The position numbers were made by a program, and so were the translations under genes. The notes beneath the pieces were generated by a model. That model saw only the letters and a list, made by a program, of their open reading frames with translations, was not told the DNA's origin and searched no databases. A DNA stretch of 64,000 nucleotides from positions 17,628,413 to 17,692,412 of the forward strand of contig OY804589.1 in the NCBI GenBank assembly GCA_963680875.1, written 5' to 3'. Shown here piece by piece: positions 57,187 to 64,000 of this stretch; positions within the stretch are counted from its first letter, which is position 1, and every line of letters begins with the position of its first letter. The DNA comes from Bathymodiolus brooksi. Taxonomy: Eukaryota; Mollusca; Bivalvia; Mytilida; Modiolidae.

Positions 57187-57817
57187 GATACGATAACATA
57201 ACCCTCATTCCACTTGTGCTCCAGTTAGGATTATGAATCGGTCCCATTCAGCGTATGGGAGCAAATTAAAATTTTAGTGGATATTTCAACTTTCTTTTTG
57301 CATATCTGGTCATAACTTATTATAAGTGTTACAATACCTGTTTCTACCTTCACGATCGATTTAGTATTCGAACATTGTTTCTTGTCCGCCATGGTACCTT
57401 ACGCATACTCCCGTGATGGGTGGAACCTATCCATATATGGATCTGAATGCAAAATATGAAAAACTTTACTACGATTGATCCAAATAAGGATATCTCCAAA
57501 ACGAGGCAAGTGCACGTGAAATAGCAACTTCGGGACTTGTAAACCAAATGTCGGACAGAAAGAAGATTTCATGCATTCAAATTTTCAGATGGATATAAGT
57601 CTACCATGGATTGATGCACCGTTTCCTTAACACCTCAAGGTTTACCTAAATATATTTATCTTTCACCCCCGTTAATTTTTCCAACCACTTACAACGGAAT
57701 TAGGACAAAAGAACGCCTGGTGTGAATCACTCCGGGCGCTGCTCCCATACGTTGAAAGGGACCGATTCGTAACCCTCGCTGGGAGCAAAAGCGGACTAAG
57801 GGTTACGTTATCGTATC
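57187..57817. mobile_element. 631-bp PIF/Harbinger-like MITE in MIF intron 1
   Basis: The inverted ends are GATACGATAACATAACCCTC on the left and the complement of GGGTTACGTTATCGTATC on the right. The similarity continues for about 85 bp, through GAATCGGTCCC and CGTATGGGAGC. TTA flanks both sides (57184-57186 and 57818-57820). A 3-bp TTA duplication fits PIF/Harbinger elements. The flanking sequence rejoins as degenerate minisatellite (CTGGTACAGATTA then AGTACAGATGTATTC), so it landed in the repeat array. It has no transposase. Confidence 0.85.
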
Positions 57818-57891
57818 TTAAGTACAGATGTATTCGTAGTCACATACTGAAATACAGAATGATGCTATCAAATTTCCCCTTTTTTCTTGGA

Positions 57892-58034
57892 TTACCTAGC
57901 AACTCATACAAGTCTATTACCAATATGGCGTTGGTGTGAGCCTGGCTTTGTAAATTACAAAAAGGGTGTACTCGACTCGCAACCGCAAGTAATAAAGTTT
58001 ACCAGTTTCTTGCCCATGGTCGGTGGTTCTCTTC
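57892..58034 (+). mobile_element. SINE, 5' half (split by insertion)
   Basis: It matches 12283-12424 of the intact SINE: AACTCATACAAGTCTATTAC, GGCTTTGTAAATTACAAAAA, GCCCATGGTCGGTGGTTCTC. It breaks off at CTCTTC. The missing remainder is found at 58931-59028. Confidence 0.85.
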
Positions 58035-58930
58035 AGAGTTTTTTAAATTCATTGGACCTATCGGACCTAGGGGGCAGAAAATCACGAGGTCAGCCAACAA
58101 CGTCGGTAATGCAGGTCCCCATGTCCGCCAAACATTTTTGAATGATGTGTTTACTTTCTTAACGGAAGTCGGAAACGCAGGTCGTATTGTAAATGCCGGA
58201 ACAAGTTCGGTCAACTCAGATTGAATACGTGATATTTTATCTGTTTTTGGTAAATATTATTGGTAACTGTCATGAAAATAAATATATTTGAATATATTGT
58301 GATGCGTAAGATGATCTTTTCCAGTGACACGACGTCCCAGATTTGTATCGTTCCCTTCACCGAATTCGTTTCTATTTAGAATTGTGTTCATAGTTCCGGC
58401 AACATGGCAATCAGTCGATCATAAAAATGTGGTCGTTCCTGAAACATTACGACGGAGCTCAGCCAGGCAAACATAAAACGGTCAGTGCCACCCCAGCTGA
58501 GAACATGATTGAGAGACTGCATAGTGAAATTGAACTGGAGATTGAGAGAGTCTAATGACTTTTAGAATATTGTTATTGTAATCTCAATAAAAATTTCAAA
58601 ATTTATGTTTTAAATCTGGACAATTTTTCAAAGTTTGAGGGTATCCCTAGCTGGATTTGGCTACTCTTTTTTGGTGCATGGTTTCAACTTTTTGGTTTAT
58701 TCTGGATGGTGACTGGTCATCCTATTTTTAGGCCTCTACCAGTACTAATGAAGTTAAATACAGAAATCCCTCTACTAGACTAAAATAATAATAACGGTAT
58801 GACATTGCTTGGTTTTAAAACAATTTTACATAAAAAATGTAGGTCCGGCAAAAATTCAGAGGGTCCAGCAGAAAATTCCTCGGTGCTGGACCTATGTCCA
58901 GCAAAATGAAAACAATTTTCAAAAAGTCTG
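58035..58930. mobile_element. ~896-bp insertion in the SINE, hAT-like ends
   Basis: The left end CAGAGTTTTTTAAATTCATT (the first C could belong to the SINE) and the complement of the right end (CAGACTTTTTGAAAA) are similar. Inside, GGACCTATCGGACCT and GGACCTATGTCC are also opposed. The CAGA(G/C) tips resemble hAT elements, but no 8-bp target duplication is visible. A small frame at about 58420-58556 encodes MWSFLKHYDGAQPGKHK and TPAENMIERLHSEIELEIE, reminiscent of the N-terminus of hAT-type proteins. No catalytic region. Confidence 0.55.
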
Positions 58931-59028
58931 GGGTACCCCGACTTCTTCCATCACTAAAATTGGTCGCCATGATATTGCTGAAATATTGCCGATAGTGGCG
59001 CTAAACACAAAAAATCAAATCAAATCAA
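58931..59028 (+). mobile_element. SINE, 3' half (split by insertion)
   Basis: It continues exactly where the 5' half stopped: GGTACCCCGACTTCTTCCAT, AAAATTGGTCGCCATGATAT, GTGGCGCTAAACAC, then the (AAATC)n tail. Together with 57892-58034 it makes one SINE of the 12249 family. Confidence 0.85.
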
Positions 59029-59128
59029 CCCCCTTTTTTTCTTATTATACTTATATCAGATTATCTCCCTTTTCCCAGCAAATTTAATGTACTCTTTTTT
59101 TTTGTTCTCAGTGATTGACAACACTTAC

Positions 59129-59236
59129 AGACTCCGGCTTTCCCAATCTTTCTGCAATAAATTTTGAAGCATCAAGTACAAAATTAGGAGGAATTTTTTC
59201 TTTAGTGAGATTTGTGTTAATTGCAAAGGTCGGCAT
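59129..59236 (-). CDS. MIF: MIF-family protein exon 1
   Basis: ATG at 59236-59234 opens 36 codons, MPTFAINTNLTKEKIPPNFV then LDASKFIAERLGKPES, ending at a perfect GTAAGT donor in phase 0. The length (108 nt) and phase equal those of human MIF exon 1. Pro2, the catalytic base after Met removal, and the Lys of GKP are present. It joins in frame to exon 2 at 54056, giving GKPES-YVTVRVHPDQ. The same frame is open upstream to another ATG at 59434, which would add 66 residues and bury Pro2. The internal ATG is therefore the likely start and the upstream part 5' UTR. Intron 1 is 5,072 bp. Confidence 0.93.
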
Positions 59237-60640
59237 GCTGGTGCTGTTGTTCAAATCAGGGGATTTTAGTATAGGGGAAGGAAACACGTTATACGATCTG
59301 CGGATGATTTCCGTTCGAGGTTTTTCGCATTTTTCATTGTGTAGTATACTATAATTATTCCGTTTAGGGTGGTGCATTCGGAATATATCTTCCAACTGAT
59401 AAATCACGCGAGAAACGGTGCTTGTAGATCTCATTGGTCAACTACTGGGTTTGTTTTGAATGGATGACCGAATAAGAACATTAAACTGAAAATGTTTAAT
59501 ATGAGAAGGCGCGGCCTTCGAAGAGGACGGAAATATATTTAAAATGAAATAAAACATTAAAAATAACTTTGCCGAAAGATAAATGAAGTTTTCGGAATAG
59601 CAATGAATGAAAAATTACCAACTTTTTTATTATTCAAAAATATATTAAAAAAGATACGTATCTAAATATTAATAAATTTCAGTAAAAGAAAAAAAAACGC
59701 ATAATATTACATATAAGTGCTCATTTAAGCAATGCAGAAGTTTAAATTTTCTGAATAAAGATAAAAAAAATATATTTTGTTATCCTCTTATGTGAAGAAA
59801 AGAAGTTTTCAAATGTGTGCACATTCAGATGTTTTGAACCAAGAAAACTATTCCTGTACAATAACCATTAATTATTGAAATGATACTCCCCCCCCCCGCC
59901 CTTTTTTTCTCTTTAGGACATTGTGTTCTCTGTCCTTCGATTTACGTATTGTATCCTAATTACCGCTTTGGCATCTTCAAACTCTTCTTACCTATTTTAT
60001 GAATGCAATTTATTCATTATTGATGATCTTCTTTAGAAATGGGATAATTTTATATGTACACATTTTCCCTTTTATATACTGACGTAGTGCATGATAAATT
60101 AAGAAAATAACATTTTTAAAATCGGTTTTCACAAAAAAAAGTTTATGAATTCTTTGATAGCATAATTAAGGATTTAAAGATACCAAAGGTAGTCAGAATC
60201 CGTTTTTGATAAGCATATGACTTAAGTGCTCATTGAATATGAATGAGTACATGGTAATATAAAAAAATGTATCCCCTGCTAACAAATATTATCAATGAAC
60301 AATAAGTTTAATACATTTTATATATTGTAAAAGCCAGTCGAACAAACCGTTCTGTATCGTTTGCTCATAAATACTTTTATTATATGAAGTAGCAGAATGA
60401 TAGTACGAACAAATATCAAATGTCTCGCATTGTTTTGTTTGTTTTACTTTCTTCGTAAATGTCACTATATATACATATGTTTTGTTTCTCTAAATCGAAA
60501 AGGTCCGTTAACTCTAAGTAGTGTCACCGACATTAAAACCACTTGTATTTCATTACACTAACAGCCTATACAGGTTTGTACAGCAGAGGTAAAAGTCATA
60601 CCCCATAAAAGTGCCACCCGGGGCTGACCACTCCCTTAAA
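59237..60640. other. MIF 5' flank and AT-rich spacer
   Basis: The stretch 59237-59434 is open in the MIF frame and probably untranslated leader. No clear core promoter was recognised beyond AT-rich sequence at 59520-59580. The block 59920-59990 (GACATTGTGTTCTCTGTCCT, GCATCTTCAAACTCTTCTT) is a diverged copy, in the other orientation, of 52620-52700, likely a shared retroelement 3' end. C-rich run at 59887-59898. Confidence 0.45.
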
Positions 60641-60641
60641 A

Positions 60642-60716
60642 TTAGACTTCCGAAGACAATTTCTGCTCTGTATCTAGGCTGGAGATACAGAGCAGAACAT
60701 GTCGTCGGAAGTCTAA
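60642..60716. repeat. 34-bp-arm hairpin (foldback)
   Basis: The arm TTAGACTTCCGAAGACAATT(TCTGCTCTGTATCT) at 60642-60675 pairs with 60683-60716 around the 7-nt loop AGGCTGG, with about 3 mismatches. Free-standing; no target duplication was identified. Confidence 0.88.
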
Positions 60717-60989
60717 TCTCAACGAGAACTTTTCCGTGTTCTTAAAAATAAAACAAAATAATTCTAAATAAAATTGTTATCTTCCTATGCTATCAAGTTG
60801 CTCTTTCGACACTTCGTTTATTTTTATTTTTATTAAGTTGTTAGTTTAACGTTCTTAGTTTTAATTAAAAGTGGTTTCCTTTTCAGTTAAACAATCAAAA
60901 AACGTATTTTTATCACTTGGATTTGAGTAACTCAAATTTTAGAAAAGTACCTGTAATAGTGAGGTTGTTTTTTTATGCATTAACCACTA

Positions 60990-61078
60990 ACAATGACTCC
61001 GGTGTTCTTTACCAATTAATTTGATCGCCACGATATAGCTGAAATATTGATGAAAGTGACGTTAAACACCATAACCCT
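60990..61078 (+). mobile_element. SINE 3' tail fragment
   Basis: ATCGCCACGATATAGCTGAA, ATATTGATGAAAGTGACGTT and AAACACCATAACCC match the conserved tail of the SINE family. The tRNA-like head is absent. Confidence 0.75.
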
Positions 61079-61188
61079 AACCTTATATTAATTGTTTATG
61101 ATATTCTCTTTATTTAGAAGATTGGACTTTGTTAATTTGTATTTCAGGGGGAGATGACAGTGATGGCAAACCAGCTTATAAAATATAT

Positions 61189-61266
61189 TTCAGAGCTTGT
61201 GGTTCCTATCAGGATTTCCTTGATAGAGGGTTGCTGCTAACAAGGAAGCTACTGAACCAAGGGTAA
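61189..61266 (+). pseudogene. Fragment of the YIDD-type reverse transcriptase family
   Basis: 25 codons to TAA read FRACGSYQDFLDRGLLLTRK then LLNQG. The pattern RACGSYQDFL.R...LT.KLL.QG is the segment that follows the ISQLIRY-type motif in the same RT family as 15953-16369. It is only a remnant, with non-matching sequence on both sides. Confidence 0.55.
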
Positions 61267-61289
61267 ACCTTTTGGTAAAGTCATCACTT

Positions 61290-61548
61290 CGAAAATGTTA
61301 CGGCCGCCACCATGACTTGGTTAACATTTATGGAATATCTGTGTGGCAAATGACCACGAATATGTTCCACTTGTCGTAAAAACTTCCCTGTCCTTTCTTC
61401 ACCCACGACTTATTAACGGGTTTGTAGATTAACACGACTGGTGCCACTAGTGGAGTAGGAACTGTTTATCCTTCCGGAGCACCATCATAAAGCTGAAAAA
61501 TTGCTGAATTGGCGTTAAACAGCAATCACTCACAATCATTCACTCTCT
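61290..61548 (+). repeat. Mollusc-type repeat, inverted partner of 53760-53880, plus SINE tail
   Basis: TTCCACTTGTCGTAAAAACT, CCCACGACTTATTAACGGGT, GGTGCCACTAGTGGAGTAGG match the minus strand at 53773-53875. It is followed from about 61478 by AGCACCATCATAAAGCTGAA and GGCGTTAAACAGCAATCACT, a SINE-type tail. Confidence 0.7.
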
Positions 61549-61984
61549 CAACTGTAGTTGTTGCAGATGTAATTCTTTACCCCTTGCACTGATGTACAAA
61601 AACACGCCAAAGTGGTCGTTTAAATTCCAAGTTTAAGGTAGTTTTAAGTTCAGTATACATTATATATGTAGGCATAAACTGTTTTTTGCAGATGGCACAT
61701 TCATAGGAATTTTAAAAGATGACTCGAGTTGGACAGATGGCATATAGATGCATTAGAAGATGGCCGATATTAAGCATTTTCACTGGATTGACTTTGGTAG
61801 CCGAGTATAATATTTACTGTCTCTGCACGGAGCTCAGTTCATGGTTATGCATTCCATCATCTGATGACTTTCTGTTTATACATTGGCAATAAATGGGTAT
61901 CAAGGTAAGATGCTAAACTTTTTATTAATGTACATGTGGCTAAACGTTTTGGCGCATAACAAATGGAGTGTTGCAATTAATATA

Positions 61985-62200
61985 GAGGCTGTCGTGGTCT
62001 TGATCTTATTATAGTTAGATTTACAACTGCCTAAGCAATCGGTGCCCATCATCACTAACATGAGTTCAAATCCCATTCAAGGCGAGGTATACTCAATGCA
62101 ACATTATGTGATAAAGTTTGTCAGTGACTTGCGGCAGGTCGGTCATTTTCTCCCCCAACAAAACTGACCGCCGCCTTGTAAATTCGTGTTAATCACTAGA
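61985..62200 (+). mobile_element. SINE, tRNA-headed, truncated in the tail
   Basis: It begins GGCTGTCGTGGTCTTGATCT, has a B-box-like ATGAGTTCAAATCCC and TTATGTGATAAAGTTTGTCA, CAGTGACTTGCGGCAGGTCG as in the 2213 copy. It ends near CTGACCGCCGCCTTGTAAAT without the GGCGTTAAACA tail, apart from a worn CGTGTTAATCAC. Confidence 0.75.
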
Positions 62201-62204
62201 ACCC

Positions 62205-62940
62205 TCTCCCCCCAACACATAATGATATATGATTAGGTTCTAATGTCAAGATAATGTCTTACTCTATTTGCTCATTCTGTCATTTTAGAATATTTGGCAA
62301 TTTCCTGGCACATCTCACAGACAGACATTTACAAGACTTGATTATTAAAACTATAGGAGTCTAATTTAGCAATTAAGATTCGTAAATAAAGCGACTACTA
62401 TTTCATCAGAAAAAATACAACTAGTATAAATTCATATTAAATTGGCTCTAAAAACATATCCTTGACATTATATTGTTTATGTGAAACAGACAAAATAAAG
62501 ATGGATGACGCTATAAAATATTATCCTGTTGATATAATAAAACGGAAATGTTAGGTTAGATAAGTTTTCAACAAGTGTACTTCCTTGCTATAGCACTAGA
62601 AATTGTTATCAGTAAAATACACGGAACAAAGAAATATTCTTGGAATACAGTACTTAATTTAAATATTTAAGTCGTCCGTCCAGACAACAGAAATTTGAAA
62701 ATTGAATTTAAACAGGGCGACAAACTCAAACCTAAATTTACATGTATCATATTTTATTATATTTTATTATTATTATTGAAATTGCATTATAATATTTCAA
62801 AAGAGGCGTAAATTGTCCAAGAATTAACTAGTTTTTTTTCAGATCGATGTGAACAATTATTATACACAAGAGTAAATTTCAATCAAGGCAATTTTCTCTC
62901 TTAAACTTCATTAGCAATTGCAGAAGGACAATAGACCTAA
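62205..62940. other. AT-rich spacer, nothing recognised
   Basis: No gene or element was identified. It contains a (TTA)n-like stretch near 62750-62780. Confidence 0.35.
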
Positions 62941-62949
62941 TATACGAAG

Positions 62950-64000
62950 TTACACTTCCGCTTGGTAATAACCCACACTTTCTCTTGGTAATAACCCACA
63001 CTTCCTCTCTGTAATGAGTTACATTTTCTCTTGGAAATAACTCACACTTCTTCTTGGTAATAACCCACACTTTCTCATGGTAATAATTCACACTTCCTCT
63101 TGGTAATGAGTTACATTTCCTCTTGGTAATAACTCACCTTTCCTCTTGGTAATGAGTTACATTTTCTCTTGGTAATAACTCAGACTTCCTCTTGGTAATG
63201 AGCTACACTTCCTCTTGGTAATGAGTTACACTTCCTCTTGGTAATAACGCACACTTCCTCTTCGTATTAACTCACATTTCGTCTTAATAATGAGTTACAT
63301 TTCGTCTTGGTAATGAGTTACATTTTTTCTTGGTAGTAACTCACACTTTCTCTTAGTAATAACCAACACTTTTCCTTGGTAATGAGTTACATTTTCTCTT
63401 GGTAATAACTCACACTTTCTCTTGGTAATGAGTTACATTTTCTCTTGGTAATAACTCCCACTTCCTCTTGGTAATGAGCTACACTTCCTCTTGGTAATGA
63501 GTTACACTTCCTCTTGGTAATAACGCACACTTCCTCTTCGTATTAACTCACATTTCGTCTTAATAATGAGTTACATTTCGTCTTGGTAATGAGTTACATT
63601 TTTTCTTGGTAATAACCCACACTTTCTCTTGGTAATAACCCACACTTCCTCTTGGTAATGAGTTACATTTTCTCTTGGTAATAACTCACACTTTCTCTTG
63701 GTAATGAGTTACATTTTCTCTTGGAAATAACCCACACTTTCTCTTGGTAATAACCCCCACTTTCTCTTGGTAATAAACCCCACTTTCTCTTGGTAATGAG
63801 CTACATTGTCTCTTGGTAATAACGCACTTTCTCTTGGTAATGAGTTACATTTTCTCTTGGTAATAACCCACACTTTCTCTTGGTAATGACTTATCTTTTA
63901 TCTTCGTAAAAATGCACTTTCTCTTTGTAATAACCCACACTTTCTCTTGGTAATGAGTTACCTTTTCTCTTGGTAATAACCCACTTTCTCTTGGTAATAA
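62950..64000. repeat. 22-23-bp tandem array running off the window
   Basis: The units alternate between variants of TTTCTCTTGGTAATAACCCA and TTTCTCTTGGTAATGAGTTA. The pairs often give ~45-bp dimers, and a longer block around 63180-63330 is repeated around 63465-63610. The array reaches the last base, so its right end is unknown. The minus-strand ORF over it (62879-63091) is a repeat product. Confidence 0.92.

Noticed and set aside
62879..63091. Minus-strand ORF of repeated VWVITKKKCELFP-type residues
   Set aside because: Direct translation of the 22-23-bp tandem array.

Overview
The window looks like nuclear DNA of a mollusc, most likely a bivalve. The evidence is split genes with GT-AG introns, AT-rich spacer, dense short transposons, tRNA-headed SINEs whose 3' tail ends in a 'GGCGTTAAACA'-type motif of the kind I know from mollusc genomes, LINE and reverse-transcriptase fragments of types I associate with molluscs, and several large tandem arrays. 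The taxon is an inference from recalled repeat families, not a search result.

Host genes are few. (1) An ankyrin-repeat gene lies on the minus strand in the first 12 kb. Its start exon is at 11854-11891 (MEDLNK), a second exon is at 10742-10834, and three consecutive 99-nt single-ankyrin exons lie inside a ~430-bp tandem genomic duplication at 1-1470. A short plus-strand 3' exon at 13882-13953 looks like the end of another ankyrin-type gene. (2) A macrophage migration inhibitory factor (MIF) family gene is on the minus strand, with exon 1 at 59129-59236 and exon 2 at 53887-54056. I could not find exon 3. Its 5-kb first intron is filled by a 2.9-kb minisatellite whose unit is a copy of the exon-2 splice-acceptor region, plus a Harbinger-like MITE, a short GGATCC-ended MITE and a SINE split by a further insertion.

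The rest is transposons and satellites. 2.2-10.6 kb: a SINE, small MITEs, a direct duplication (about 4.8-8.3 kb against 9.2-10.6 kb), a LINE 3' end, a 319-bp MULE-type MITE and a 964-bp TTAA-target MITE whose empty site survives in the second copy. 12.2-16.4 kb: SINEs, an 83-bp tandem repeat, a hairpin-ended element with ~160-bp internal repeats, and a decayed YIDD-box reverse transcriptase. 18.7-25.4 kb: two copies of a segment carrying a Tc1-like HTH joined to a hAT C-terminus; one copy is interrupted by a 970-bp TA-target element with HIRAN-domain and pogo-like HTH remnants. 25.6-27.8 kb: an SGNH/ORF1-like fragment and hairpin-ended repeats.

28.2-42.6 kb is one giant array of about 265 copies of a 54-bp unit. 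It is open in reading frames on both strands and shows large higher-order duplications. It ends about 30 bp before the ORF1 start of a LINE (42.6-49.4 kb). That LINE has a PHD-like ORF1, an AP endonuclease and a reverse transcriptase, all broken by frameshifts and by two MITE insertions. 49.9-50.7 kb is a 50-bp tandem array. The last kilobase is a 22-23-bp tandem array that runs off the window.
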